From Methylophilus methylotrophus DSM 46235 = ATCC 53528 (lineage in GTDB: Bacteria > Pseudomonadota > Gammaproteobacteria > Burkholderiales > Methylophilaceae), in assembly GCF_000378225.1 (NCBI RefSeq), contig NZ_KB905141.1, forward strand, positions 107,043 through 171,042: a stretch of 64,000 nucleotides of DNA. The letters are read 5' to 3'. Below the pieces are notes generated by a model. It was not told where the DNA came from and did not search any database. It worked only from the letters and a program-made list of their open reading frames with translations. A program made the position numbers and the translations under genes. Shown here in pieces: positions 8,141 to 17,664 of this stretch; positions within the stretch are counted from its first letter, which is position 1; the number at the start of each line of letters is the position of its first letter.

Positions 8141-9193
8141 ATGCGTTACTTGGTTATCATGATGATGATTTCTCATCTATCAGGTGCATTTGCACAAGCA
8201 CCATTTGTTGGCATTGGCCAGCACGTGTCGGCGGGAACCGTGCAAGCATGGATGCAGCCCGTCGGACAAACGGCATTGCCGATCACGGTCATCCATGGTC
8301 AATTTTCTGGCCCGGTATTGACACTGACTGCTGGGATTCACGGTGACGAGTTTCCAGCGATATTTGCTTTGCAGCAATTGGCCCAAACCATACGGCCTGA
8401 CCAACTGCATGGCACATTGGTCTTGGTACACCTAGCCAATCTGGAGGGTTTCCACGGGCGCAGAATTGCCCTGAGTCCGGTGGATGAGAAAAATCTCAAT
8501 CGTGAGTTTCCTGGCCGTGCGGATGGCACACTGACCGAACAGATTGCCTATTTTATGACTGAGCAGATCATTAGCAAGACCGATTATCTGATTGATATTC
8601 ACTCCGGCAGTGCCAACCAGACGCTATTACCTCATGTGTATTCTCCAGTCATGCATCAGGTCGAGCTGGATGAGAAAACATTCGCATTTGCCAAATCACT
8701 GGACATACCGCAGATTGTGCTATACGACGAGCGTCCCCATGACCCTGCGCATTCCATTTCCTATCCGAATACGGCGCAAACCAGAGGCAAACCAGGGCTG
8801 ACGCTGGAAGTCGGACAGTTAGGGCAGCGCCCAGCTGAGGATAGTGCCCTGATTGTAAAGGCGTGCCTGAACGCCATGCGTCATTTAGAGATGCTTGATG
8901 CGTCAGCGGTAAACGGCAGTGCTGTGGATGCAGCCACTGAGCCGCATAAGTTAAAGCCGGTGCTCTATCGCAAGCTAGTGGAGGTGCGCAGCACGGTGAC
9001 CGGCATTTTTTATCCGCTGGTCAAGGTCGGTGAGACCGTGGTTGCAGGGCAAGCGGTGGGACGAGTAGAAAATTACTTTGGCCAGCCATTGGAGACTTTA
9101 CATGCACCGGTAGCAGGGACGGTGCTCATGCAAAAAGAAACACCGCCCATTCGCCAAGGCGAGTCAACCACTGATATTGGCGTGCCGCAATAA
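8141..9193 (+). CDS. Exported M14-type succinylglutamate desuccinylase/aspartoacylase family protein
   Basis: Zinc-dependent hydrolase of the AspA/AstE branch of the M14 family, predicted to cleave N-acyl amino acid-like amides. With the start at 8141 (GGAGAGGTG directly upstream) the protein has a signal peptide (MRYLVIMMMISHLSGAFAQA), so it acts outside the cytoplasm. Zinc ligands are visible as H67 and E70 (GIHGDE) and H154 (DIHSG). NREFPG (120-125) is the substrate-binding Asn-Arg motif and TLEVG holds the probable catalytic Glu. The C-terminal 80 residues resemble a barrel-sandwich (biotinyl-like) domain. 350 residues. It converges with the metal-island operon, with a 10-bp gap. The substrate is unknown. 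Confidence 0.8.
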   Translation: MRYLVIMMMISHLSGAFAQAPFVGIGQHVSAGTVQAWMQPVGQTALPITVIHGQFSGPVLTLTAGIHGDEFPAIFALQQLAQTIRPDQLHGTLVLVHLANLEGFHGRRIALSPVDEKNLNREFPGRADGTLTEQIAYFMTEQIISKTDYLIDIHSGSANQTLLPHVYSPVMHQVELDEKTFAFAKSLDIPQIVLYDERPHDPAHSISYPNTAQTRGKPGLTLEVGQLGQRPAEDSALIVKACLNAMRHLEMLDASAVNGSAVDAATEPHKLKPVLYRKLVEVRSTVTGIFYPLVKVGETVVAGQAVGRVENYFGQPLETLHAPVAGTVLMQKETPPIRQGESTTDIGVPQ

Positions 9194-9203
9194 ATATCAG
9201 TGT

Positions 9204-10487
9204 TCAATCAGACCCCGTTGATTCAAAGGTTGGCAGGTGCTGGAAATCTTGCTCGGTCAATGGTTTTTCTTCAAACAAGAACGGGTACGCAGCATGCCGC
9301 AAGGCGGTATGAAAGCGCTCAATCCGTTTTCTATGTGCAAGCAAGTGCGTCACATTGCTTTGCGCAATCTCTTCCAGGTTGCGTTGCACCCAGACTGTTG
9401 GTAACACCCAGGCCAGCAGTCCCGTCGCACGATCGCGTTGCATCAATGTGTGTTCACGTTCAACGATCTGAGGTTGCAGTTTGACATCTGCCATATGTTG
9501 AAAGGCGAAATACCATTTCCAGTGAAAACGGCCTGTGACAGGCGGTGTGTCTTTCCACTGTGGGTACAATGCATAGAAAGGCCTCAGCGTGTCTTCTTTT
9601 GGTAAATCCCAAGCGCCATGCACCCATTGACGGTGCTGCAAGGCGATCTGGCTACCGTCCTGCACAGGGTAACGATAATGCAGCCACAGCTGGGAAAGGT
9701 TAGGCAGCACAACACAGAGCATGAGCCAAATGCTGGTCAGCAACATGGCATTGAAGTTGGCATTGAGCGCGCGTTTACGCAGGCTCACGGCGGCGCACAA
9801 TACGGCCCAGAAAAAAATGTAGAGTGCAGTGATTGCCAGCACGCGTAACAATGGTGCCAGCGAAAGCTTATAAAGCCCGGCAAACACTAACACCGGTAGC
9901 GCAAAGGTGAGTGTGATGAGCAGCCAGCGCGATAACACGCGTTTACCCCAGAAATAAAGAGGCTCTTTGACCTGGCTATGCAGGAACAACAAGCGCTGCG
10001 CCTGTTGTTCACTGGCTTTGAGGTCATGCATGAGGGCGATGCATAGCAAAGGGGCAAAAAATACCAGCAAAAAGGCATAATCAAAGCTGCCCAGCATGAC
10101 ATATTCTGGGTGATGCGACTCACCATCATAGAGCTGGCCCTGCAAGCCCAGTAAACGTATGCGTTGCACAGATGGAATGACCAGACGGTTACCCAGGGCA
10201 ATAAAACTCCATTCACCAGGCGCATGATAAATATTGTGGAACAGGTAGTAACCCAGCTCTCCTGCATCCATCGTTTTATCACTATCTGACGGTCCTTCAT
10301 GGCTGTGATGCTCGAAAAAATCCGGCTTGCGCAGATTTTCTGCCCGTGTGGCCTCGTTGATCTGGGCGTGGATGTGACTGATATTCTGCCAGCCGTTAAA
10401 CAAGCTAAACCCCGTTAACAAAAGGCTAAGAAAAAGCAACGAAATAATGCTGCGTTGCTTAAGCAGCAGGGTCAATTCATGTTTCAT
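9204..10487 (-). CDS. ABC-2 type permease, DUF3526 family (second subunit)
   Basis: Integral membrane subunit of an ABC transporter, 427 residues. One membrane helix (about 14-30) is followed by a long extracytoplasmic domain (about 31-145) and then five or so further helices, the DUF3526/ABC-2 layout. The extracytoplasmic part has clustered histidines: H38, H40, H60, H61, H63, H84 and H88, including EHHSHEG, which suggests metal binding. The start overlaps the stop of the preceding permease by 4 bp (ATGA), so the two are translationally coupled. Last gene of the TBDR-ATPase-permease-permease set. Direction of transport cannot be told from sequence. Confidence 0.8.
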   Translation of the reverse strand: MKHELTLLLKQRSIISLLFLSLLLTGFSLFNGWQNISHIHAQINEATRAENLRKPDFFEHHSHEGPSDSDKTMDAGELGYYLFHNIYHAPGEWSFIALGNRLVIPSVQRIRLLGLQGQLYDGESHHPEYVMLGSFDYAFLLVFFAPLLCIALMHDLKASEQQAQRLLFLHSQVKEPLYFWGKRVLSRWLLITLTFALPVLVFAGLYKLSLAPLLRVLAITALYIFFWAVLCAAVSLRKRALNANFNAMLLTSIWLMLCVVLPNLSQLWLHYRYPVQDGSQIALQHRQWVHGAWDLPKEDTLRPFYALYPQWKDTPPVTGRFHWKWYFAFQHMADVKLQPQIVEREHTLMQRDRATGLLAWVLPTVWVQRNLEEIAQSNVTHLLAHRKRIERFHTALRHAAYPFLFEEKPLTEQDFQHLPTFESTGSD

Positions 10488-11890
10488 AAGCGGTGGGAAA
10501 CTTTAAAAAGCAGTATGCCTGGCAGCAACAGCCAGCCGAACAGCACCAGGAAGCCAGCGAGGATGCTAGGTTGGCTCACGGTGAGGGAGGGCAGGGTGAT
10601 TGGCGGTCGAGGCGCTTTCTTCCAGAAGTCTGCAGAAAGACGCGTGTTCTTGTCGTCATGCTGCTGGACTTTGAACGTATGGATCTGGTTCAGGTATTGG
10701 ATTAATTGATAGCGCCGGGCTTCAGATTGCCGGATAAAGTCCTGATGGTGCGGCAGGTCATTCCCGCTACCTGCCATCTGTATATATTGCAGTGCCAATG
10801 CCGGTGTGAACCATAACCAGCGCCGGATACTTTCATTCTGTTTCGCCAGTTGTGCGTCGTGCAATGCCTGTTGCTCCCGGTAAACGGCCGTGGTCAGGCG
10901 TTCGCCTTCCTGCATGAGCAGGCCCTGGTAGTTGACTGGCAAGTCTTCGATCCGGCTGACCTGGTATTTGTTGAGGATGCCCTGTTTAAAGGCCAGGAAA
11001 TGCGGGTCGTCTGGGTTATGGCTATCCCCTATGGTTTTTAGTTTTGCTTCCGCATGATATTCGGCTTCGGCACGTGGCTGGGTGGGATGATTAATCTGCG
11101 CCAGATTCGCCAGTCCGCGCGGAAAAATAATACAGACGCATACCCAAACCAGCAGCAAGGTCAGTAAAGCGCCATGGAGTTGCCTGCTGAACCATGACAC
11201 AGTGACAACCAGCATGCACCAGCTGGCGATGTATAGCGATTGCGCCAGCAGCATGATGGATAACCTGACTGACAGCTGTTCGCTGTGCCAACTCCATGCT
11301 AACGTCAACAGTGCTTGCAGGCACAAAAGTAACAGTAGCGGTAAAAATAGTGCCAGCCATTTTCCTGCTGCAATTGCCCAGCCAGGGATGCCATTGCCAC
11401 GCATGAAAGCCAGAATGCCGGTGATTTTGTCAGAAGTGACGGTGGCATACGCAATCATGATCAAAAATAGCGGCATCCACCATTGCACGATCATGGCTGG
11501 CGTCATCAATGAAAAACGTCCTAGCGTGGTGGCTTCGGTCGCCGGGTTAAAGTTGGCACTGTTCAGGCGGTGCGCTTCCAGATAAACCAAATGACCGGAC
11601 TGGTCGAGTATGCCAGGCTCGATCACACTGAGTGGATGTACCGGCTTGGCGACGAAATCGCCGTAATGCGAGACGCGATGCGGATGACGGTCCGGTTGAG
11701 ATTGCCAGTCATGCTGACTGCGTGCCGTGACTTCATCCACCGTGCGTGCATGGTCTTGCCAGTGATGATGCGCCGCAAGTACAGCAATCGCCCATAGCGT
11801 CACTAACACCATGAGCAAAAGCACCGGCACACGCGCATGCCATAATCTGCACCATTCATTGCAGGCGATTTTCCAGATCAGTGAAGTCAT
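10484..11890 (-). CDS. ABC-2 type permease, DUF3526 family (first subunit)
   Basis: Membrane subunit, 468 residues, with the same architecture as its downstream neighbour: helix 1 (about 21-40), a large extracytoplasmic domain, a multi-helix core (about 130-270), a second hydrophilic domain (about 270-430) and a final helix. Immediately after helix 1 come eight histidines in 35 residues (H41, H42, H43, H47, H60, H69, H71, H75). The pair probably forms a heterodimeric channel with the ATPase encoded just upstream (4-bp overlap). COG1277-like permeases of this kind are often annotated as multicopper-enzyme maturation; the surrounding genes argue here for zinc or another metal. Confidence 0.8.
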   Translation of the reverse strand: MTSLIWKIACNEWCRLWHARVPVLLLMVLVTLWAIAVLAAHHHWQDHARTVDEVTARSQHDWQSQPDRHPHRVSHYGDFVAKPVHPLSVIEPGILDQSGHLVYLEAHRLNSANFNPATEATTLGRFSLMTPAMIVQWWMPLFLIMIAYATVTSDKITGILAFMRGNGIPGWAIAAGKWLALFLPLLLLLCLQALLTLAWSWHSEQLSVRLSIMLLAQSLYIASWCMLVVTVSWFSRQLHGALLTLLLVWVCVCIIFPRGLANLAQINHPTQPRAEAEYHAEAKLKTIGDSHNPDDPHFLAFKQGILNKYQVSRIEDLPVNYQGLLMQEGERLTTAVYREQQALHDAQLAKQNESIRRWLWFTPALALQYIQMAGSGNDLPHHQDFIRQSEARRYQLIQYLNQIHTFKVQQHDDKNTRLSADFWKKAPRPPITLPSLTVSQPSILAGFLVLFGWLLLPGILLFKVSHRL

Positions 11891-12597
11891 GCTTGCCCCT
11901 GATATAGTCTCTGCAGGCGATCCAATGTGAATGTTGACTGATCCAGCGCTATCGGCGCTAGCTGGCCATGTGTCAGCATTAGTAAGCGGTCAGAAAAGCC
12001 AATGGCTGACAGGACATCATGGGTGACGACCAGCACGCCCATGCCACGTTGCTTGCATTGAACAATTAGCTGGTTGAGCTCCTCGGTCGCCTGGGGATCC
12101 AGCCCGGAGTTAGGCTCATCCAGCAACAGCAGTTTTGCCTGCTTTGCCAGCGCAAATGCCAGCATCACTTTTTGCTTCATGCCCTTGGAATATTCACTGC
12201 AAGGCCGGTGCCAGGCTGTTTCCGGCAAGCCTGCCAGGGTCAGGCAGGTAGCAATCTCTTTTTGCTCGCCCACATGGCTCAGACTCAAGAAATAGCGGAT
12301 ATTCTCTATGGCTGAAAGATGTCCGTAGACAGCAGGTTGCTCAGGCACATAGGCAAGGTGGGACAACGCCCGCTGCCGGTCCTGCGCCATATCAATCCCG
12401 GCAATCAGGATATTGCCTGTTTGCTCGGCGCTGTCATGTAAGCCTAAAATACTTTTTAGCAGGGTCGATTTACCGGCACCATTACTGCCCAATACTGAGA
12501 CCACATGACCCGCTTCTACGGTTAAATTCAGCTGATTCAAGATGGAACGACCCGCAAATAGCAGGCTCAACTGCTGTACAGAAAGTAAGGATGTCAT
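11887..12597 (-). CDS. ABC transporter ATP-binding protein (CcmA/DrrA-type)
   Basis: 236-residue ATPase that should energise the two DUF3526 permeases. Walker A GSNGAGKS (about 37-44), signature YSKGMKQK (a non-canonical form common in ABC-2 systems), Walker B LLLLDEPNSGLDP and H-loop VTHD are all present, so it is probably active. The start codon shares one base with the TonB receptor stop (TGATG), and the end overlaps the next permease by 4 bp. The four genes are thus one coupled unit. Confidence 0.9.
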   Translation of the reverse strand: MTSLLSVQQLSLLFAGRSILNQLNLTVEAGHVVSVLGSNGAGKSTLLKSILGLHDSAEQTGNILIAGIDMAQDRQRALSHLAYVPEQPAVYGHLSAIENIRYFLSLSHVGEQKEIATCLTLAGLPETAWHRPCSEYSKGMKQKVMLAFALAKQAKLLLLDEPNSGLDPQATEELNQLIVQCKQRGMGVLVVTHDVLSAIGFSDRLLMLTHGQLAPIALDQSTFTLDRLQRLYQGQA

Positions 12598-14642
12598 CAG
12601 TAGTCCAATGTAGCGGTCAACATGAAATTGCGGCCTGCACCTGGGGCGAAGTTAACGCCTCCTGCACTGCCGTTTGAGTTGAAATCGAAGACATACTCAT
12701 AATAACGATCAAAAATATTATTCGCTAACAGGCTGACACGGCCCCAACTGGTTTTGTAATCGATATTGGCATTGGTGAGCGTATAGCCGCCATATTTGCC
12801 ACCGCGATTACTTTCATTGATGTAGTAGTCGCCCTGGCTGTCAATGTGAATACGGGCAATCCAGTCTGCGTTGGGTACAAACTGCAGACCCAGTGAGGCA
12901 GTGTAGGACGGGATGCTGCGAATGTTGTTTCCCCTGAACTCAGGGTTTTGAGCGTTTGATTCTTCAATCTTGGCATAGACCCTGGAAACATTGCCCCAAA
13001 AGCTGAATGCATCATTGAGTTTGTAATCGAAGCTGGCGTCGACGCCTTGCCTGCGGGTGGCGCCAAGCAAGCGGCGGGTACCGTCAATATTGATGAATTC
13101 ATCATCTGCCTTTTGTTGCCAGTATGAGAAGCGGGTGTTCAGATCAGTATGCCATGCACTTTTGAGACCGATTTCCCAGCCGTCATTGATGGCTACATCC
13201 ACCGGCACCGTACCGCCACGCGTATTCAAATCAGTTCCGGTAGGCGTCTGGAAGCTTCTTCCAGCGTTCGCAAACAGGGTTTGTTGCTCACTCAAATTAG
13301 CAAATACATTGAATTTAGGTTGTACTATCGTTTGGTCATCCAGCAATGTGGTGACTAAAGTCGTTCCGTTATTCACAAAACGATTTTTGGGGGCACTGCT
13401 AAGTCGGTCAACGCGATAAGCCATATTCCAGCGTAGCCAGTCTAACGGGGTATTCTCAACCTTTGCGTAAACACCTTGTGCCGTAAAGTCGTATTCTGCG
13501 TCGCGGCGGATGGTGGTTAACCGCTGACGAAACTCACTGACTTCCTGATGCTCGATATCGTAGCCTGTTTCAAATGACCATTGCGGATTGATTTTCCAAT
13601 TTAATTTTGCAATCAATCCTGTGGAGGTTTGATCATCTTGTCGATTCTCAACCCCTGGCGAGCCAATAAAGCGCACACTGCGTTCACGATCAAAATTCTG
13701 CCAATAGGTCTTCAGGCTTAAATCCACATCGTTGTTAAAGAAGTAGTCATAATGCAGGCTTAAATGCTTGAACTCTTTTTCGCCACTATCATTCAGTGCA
13801 TTCGGAGCCACGCCTCTGCGATCATCTCGCGCCTGCTGTTTTGACATAAAGCCTGGGGCTTCAGGCGAGTTGTATTTGCCATACTTGGCACTTAACGCCA
13901 GACTAGACTGCTCAAAATCCATTTGCCAGCGTCCGGACAAGGCAATTTTTTCGTTCACTGTATGATCGCGGAAACCGTTGCCTTTGCGATAGCCAATCGC
14001 ATAGTTCTGCGTAAAATTGCCTTGCTTTTCGCCATAATAGCCCTGCATTTCGCGGGTTTGAAAACTGCCATAGCCAAACTGCAATTGTTTGCCCACGTCT
14101 TTGCGCGTTTCTATCTTGTAGTTGCCCGCGGTCGCAAATAGGCCAGTGGTGGCATCGCTGGTGCCCTTAAATACCTGAGCACTCTGGATATTGGTTGGGA
14201 ATAAATAATCGAGCTCGCTCAAGCCTGAAAACAGGTTGGAAGGAATGCCATCTACCAGCACTTTGGCATTAGGTGTTTCGCCGTCACCACTAAAGCCGCG
14301 GATAGAGACTTCGGTGTTAACGATGCCCTGACTGTAGCGTGACAAGACGACACCAGGCGTTTTGCTAAACAGCTCCAGCGTATCGGTCACATGTTCATAT
14401 TCCAGCTCTTCGCGTGTGATGACATCGACAGAGCCTGCCAGCCCTTTGTCTGTCGTGGTCACTTGTTCTTTTTTACCGAGAACAACGACACTATCCAGCT
14501 CCACGCTGACTGCCGTTTCATCCGTTTGATTTGCATTGCTTTTATTGGTTTTTTTTAACGCAATGGCGTCTTCGGCATACACTTGAGTTGCCGGCAACAC
14601 CATCATTGCCAGCAAGCTGGCAATCGTTTTTTTATGCATCAT
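12597..14642 (-). CDS. TonB-dependent outer-membrane receptor
   Basis: 681-residue TonB-dependent receptor for uptake across the outer membrane. Signal peptide (MMHKKTIASLLAMMV...VYA), then a TonB-box-like stretch near DSVVVLGKKE, a plug domain (about 60-180, with GLAGSVDVITREELE and VSIRGFSGDG...NAKVLVDGIPS) and a 22-strand barrel ending in tyrosine (TATLDY). It is translationally coupled to the ABC ATPase downstream. No siderophore biosynthesis genes are nearby. Given the ZIP, COG0523 and Zur genes upstream, zinc or a zinc complex is the most likely ligand; iron-chelate or other metallophore uptake remains possible. The 120 bp upstream hold no copy of the palindrome found before the ZIP gene. 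Confidence 0.88.
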   Translation of the reverse strand: MMHKKTIASLLAMMVLPATQVYAEDAIALKKTNKSNANQTDETAVSVELDSVVVLGKKEQVTTTDKGLAGSVDVITREELEYEHVTDTLELFSKTPGVVLSRYSQGIVNTEVSIRGFSGDGETPNAKVLVDGIPSNLFSGLSELDYLFPTNIQSAQVFKGTSDATTGLFATAGNYKIETRKDVGKQLQFGYGSFQTREMQGYYGEKQGNFTQNYAIGYRKGNGFRDHTVNEKIALSGRWQMDFEQSSLALSAKYGKYNSPEAPGFMSKQQARDDRRGVAPNALNDSGEKEFKHLSLHYDYFFNNDVDLSLKTYWQNFDRERSVRFIGSPGVENRQDDQTSTGLIAKLNWKINPQWSFETGYDIEHQEVSEFRQRLTTIRRDAEYDFTAQGVYAKVENTPLDWLRWNMAYRVDRLSSAPKNRFVNNGTTLVTTLLDDQTIVQPKFNVFANLSEQQTLFANAGRSFQTPTGTDLNTRGGTVPVDVAINDGWEIGLKSAWHTDLNTRFSYWQQKADDEFINIDGTRRLLGATRRQGVDASFDYKLNDAFSFWGNVSRVYAKIEESNAQNPEFRGNNIRSIPSYTASLGLQFVPNADWIARIHIDSQGDYYINESNRGGKYGGYTLTNANIDYKTSWGRVSLLANNIFDRYYEYVFDFNSNGSAGGVNFAPGAGRNFMLTATLDY

Positions 14643-14762
14643 GATGTTTCTTCCCTATAAATGTCTCGTAAAAAAATATTAAAAATTTTTCCGGAATCCT
14701 CGCTCTAGCAGCAATTTGAGCTTGTTAACTGCGAAGATATTAAGCTTACTCAGAGAGACTTC

Positions 14763-15437
14763 CTACCAAATCGTATCCAGTGCCAGGACTACGCGTGTGA
14801 CGCCCGGCGGGATCTGCGGCGAGCGGTGAATCACTCCGGCGTGATCATTACCTTGCCAACGGCTACCTTTCAACAATACAAGCGCATGTTGCGAGGCCTG
14901 CCGCAAGCCTTGCGGATGCAGAATAAGCGCTGAATGAAAGGCTTCAAGCGTTGCATGGGTGTGTTTCAAAGCTGCTCTATTGCAAAAGGCGTCCTCCAAC
15001 CACTCAGTCCCCGGGCCAGTGTAGGTACAAAGTAGCCGGATGCCGGTGCGATCAATATGAAACCTGGGACACATGGCTTGTGTGAGCACTTCGAGTCGGA
15101 GGCCTACCTGCGGGCAATCCATGAGGTCGGCATATAGCTGGACTAATTGGCAGATATCAGTCAACAAGGCCATTTTTCCTGCCGCTTCCGGTAATCGCCA
15201 TTGATGATCCAGCATGTCTGGGCTTGCCTGCTCAGGGGGCAGTGTTAGCCTGAAGCCACCTGCCATTTTTGCGCTTACCTGTTGCAAGTAGTGTGTTAAA
15301 GCTGGTTGCTCAGGCCGGGGTACCACCGTGATCTGCTGTGCAGGCTCAAAAATAGACAGTAAATCCATAGGATTAAAGTCTGGCCAAACAGTAGCGACAG
15401 ACGCTTGGCTGGTGGGTGAGGGGAGGCTGGTCAACAT
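14763..15437 (-). CDS. DUF1826 family protein
   Basis: 224 residues, cytoplasmic. The family is known mainly by its association with COG0523 zinc GTPases, as here. The C-terminal half shows a pattern like Fe(II)/2-oxoglutarate dioxygenases: FHIDRTGIRLLCTYTGPGTEW with H127-x-D129, then VIHRSP (H204) and R215 eleven residues later. This is my reading, not an established function. A very strong ribosome binding site, GGAGGAGG, precedes the ATG, and only 2 bp separate it from the ZigA-like gene. It ends 120 bp before the TonB receptor. Confidence 0.75.
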   Translation of the reverse strand: MLTSLPSPTSQASVATVWPDFNPMDLLSIFEPAQQITVVPRPEQPALTHYLQQVSAKMAGGFRLTLPPEQASPDMLDHQWRLPEAAGKMALLTDICQLVQLYADLMDCPQVGLRLEVLTQAMCPRFHIDRTGIRLLCTYTGPGTEWLEDAFCNRAALKHTHATLEAFHSALILHPQGLRQASQHALVLLKGSRWQGNDHAGVIHRSPQIPPGVTRVVLALDTIW

Positions 15438-15439
15438 GA

Positions 15440-16696
15440 TTAAACTACCTCCTCCAGCGCAGCCTCGTCTTCATCCTGTAGATTCACTGACCAGTGTGGG
15501 AATGGATCTGGCAGCTTGCGCCAGGCTTCCATCCCTTGTGCAAGCTCACTTTCCGTGAGCAGGCAGGCATCAAATTTAGCCGTTAGTGCAGCTTTGTCCA
15601 TCTGCATGCCGATGATGACCAGCTCCTGCTGGCGATCACCATAAGGAGCTTGCATGCGCGAACGAATATGTTGCAGACTTTCTTCATCCTGGGGCCAATG
15701 TATTGCGGGGGTGGCCGCCCACCAGATACCCGCCAGCTCGGTGCGCGTGACCGCTCCGGCCTGTGACCACATGGCGCAAAACTCCGGGCGCGAGGCAATC
15801 CAGTAGCGGCCTTTGGAGCGGATTACGCCTGGCCATTCGCTATTCAGCCATTGCCATAAACGTTGCGGATGAAACGGGATGCGTGAACGGTAAACAAAGC
15901 TTGAGATGCCATATTCCTCGGTTTCTGGTACATGCTCGCCGCGTAGCTCTTGGAGCCAGCCTGGTGCTTCAGCAGCCTGGTCGAAGTCAAACAGGCCAGT
16001 GTGCATGATGCGGTCTAACGGCACCTTGCCAAAACTGCTGTGCAGGATGTGTGCACGCGGGTTAAGCGTTTTGAGGATGCCTTCCAGCCTGGCAATTTCC
16101 TCCAGCGTCATCAAATCGGTCTTGTTCAACACCAGCACATCGCAAAATTCAATCTGGTCGACCAGCAGGTCAACCACGGTACGTTCGTCTGCTTCGCCCA
16201 GGGATTCTCCTCTGTCAGTCAGGCTTTCCTGTGAGCTGTAGTCCTTGAGAAAATTGTAGCCATCCACCACTGTGACCATGGTATCGAGTTGTGCCACGTC
16301 AGCAAGAGACACGCCTTCTTCATCGGCAAACGTGAAGGTTTCGGCAATCGGTAAGGGCTCCGAGATACCGGTGGTTTCAATCAGTAGGTAATCAAAACGG
16401 TTTTCCTTGGCCAGGCGGGTGATCTCGACCAGCAGGTCTTCTCGCAAGGTGCAGCAAATGCAGCCGTTGCTCATTTCGACCAGTTTTTCTTCCTGGCGTG
16501 ATAGCTCGGCCCCGCCGTCGCGTACCAGCTGGGCATCGATATTGACTTCAGACATGTCGTTGACGATCACCGCGACACGCTTGCCTTCGCGGTTATTGAG
16601 TACATGATTCAACAGCGTGGTTTTCCCCGCGCCCAAAAAGCCGGAGAGTACGGTGACAGGGAGTTTTTTGAGACTAGAAGCGCTTAAACCAGACAT
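15440..16696 (-). CDS. zigA: COG0523 GTPase, ZigA-type zinc metallochaperone
   Basis: G3E-family GTPase, 418 residues. P-loop GFLGAGKT (about 19-26), metal-binding NGCICC (about 75-80), switch region LIETTG and specificity motif NKTD; the C-terminal CobW_C domain covers about 260-410. The length and features such as [13 protein letters not shown] and [12 protein letters not shown] match the ZigA/YciC subgroup, which is induced on zinc shortage and is thought to deliver zinc to selected enzymes. The start at 16696 (AAGGA upstream) overlaps the end of the other COG0523 gene by 13 bp. Regulation from the operator region at 18460-18524 is likely if the cluster is one transcript. Confidence 0.88.
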   Translation of the reverse strand: MSGLSASSLKKLPVTVLSGFLGAGKTTLLNHVLNNREGKRVAVIVNDMSEVNIDAQLVRDGGAELSRQEEKLVEMSNGCICCTLREDLLVEITRLAKENRFDYLLIETTGISEPLPIAETFTFADEEGVSLADVAQLDTMVTVVDGYNFLKDYSSQESLTDRGESLGEADERTVVDLLVDQIEFCDVLVLNKTDLMTLEEIARLEGILKTLNPRAHILHSSFGKVPLDRIMHTGLFDFDQAAEAPGWLQELRGEHVPETEEYGISSFVYRSRIPFHPQRLWQWLNSEWPGVIRSKGRYWIASRPEFCAMWSQAGAVTRTELAGIWWAATPAIHWPQDEESLQHIRSRMQAPYGDRQQELVIIGMQMDKAALTAKFDACLLTESELAQGMEAWRKLPDPFPHWSVNLQDEDEAALEEVV

Positions 16697-17664
16697 AAAT
16701 TGAGTCCTTGCGTGAAAAGTTCTTTAGGGAGGTCGGTACCTATAAATACCAGCGTAGACACTTTGCGCTCATCAGGCTGCCATTGCGTGGTATGGTCACC
16801 ACTCATGAGCATGTGTACGCCTTGAAAAACAATGCGTTGTGGATCGTTGTAGGCATGCACAATGCCTTTGTAACGCAGTAGCTGCGGGCCGTAATCATTG
16901 ATCATGGTTTCGAGAAAGATTTCCAGTTTTTGCAGGTCAAATGGCCGCTCGCTACTAAACACAAACGAGGTGACGTCGTCATCATGCTCATGACTCACAT
17001 CACGCAAAAAGTCTGGTTCGATTTCCAGGATGGCATCTAGTGAAAAACCATCAATATCCAGAATCTGCCTGAGGTCGGTTTGGCCAAAATGCACGCTGTG
17101 AATGGTGGCCCGGGAGTTGATGTTATGCAGCCTTGCCGAGAGCGCGCTCACTGCTTCTGGCGTGACCAGATCCGTTTTTGACAACAGAATACGGTCAGCA
17201 AACCCGACTTGCTCTTGCGCCTCATGGTGCGCATCCAGTTGCTGCATGGCATGCACCGCATCCACCACCGTGATAATGGCATCCAGGTGGTAGTTGGCAT
17301 AGACGACATCTTCGACAAAAAAAGTTTGTGCGACGGGCGCCGGGTCAGCCAGGCCCGTGGTTTCGATAATCACGCGGTCAAAGCTAATTTCCTGTGCTGC
17401 ACGTTTTTGCGCCAGATCGCCCAGTATACGCACCAGGTCGCCACGCACGGTGCAGCATATGCAACCGTTATTCATTTCCACGATTTGCTCGTCACCCTGA
17501 AACAACAGCTCGCCGTCTATGCCGCTCTCTCCAAACTCATTTTCAATCACGGCAATGCGCTGGCCGTGTTGTTCTTGCAGAATGCGGTTAAGCAGGGTGG
17601 TTTTACCTGCGCCTAAAAAGCCGGTCAAAATTGTGACGGGTATTCTGGGTGTGGCTTGCGTCAT
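16684..17664 (-). CDS. COG0523 GTPase, YjiA/CobW-type
   Basis: Second G3E GTPase, 326 residues from the ATG at 17662-17664 (GGGGAA upstream; its first bases overlap the ZIP stop as ATGA). It has P-loop [34 protein letters not shown] and SKTD, with a CobW C-terminal domain. A HEHDDD stretch (about residues 230-235) in the linker is a further possible metal site. It is shorter than, and distinct from, the ZigA-type paralogue downstream, so the pair may serve different clients. A longer in-frame start at 17748 lies inside the ZIP gene and is rejected. Confidence 0.87.
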   Translation of the reverse strand: MTQATPRIPVTILTGFLGAGKTTLLNRILQEQHGQRIAVIENEFGESGIDGELLFQGDEQIVEMNNGCICCTVRGDLVRILGDLAQKRAAQEISFDRVIIETTGLADPAPVAQTFFVEDVVYANYHLDAIITVVDAVHAMQQLDAHHEAQEQVGFADRILLSKTDLVTPEAVSALSARLHNINSRATIHSVHFGQTDLRQILDIDGFSLDAILEIEPDFLRDVSHEHDDDVTSFVFSSERPFDLQKLEIFLETMINDYGPQLLRYKGIVHAYNDPQRIVFQGVHMLMSGDHTTQWQPDERKVSTLVFIGTDLPKELFTQGLNLCLV

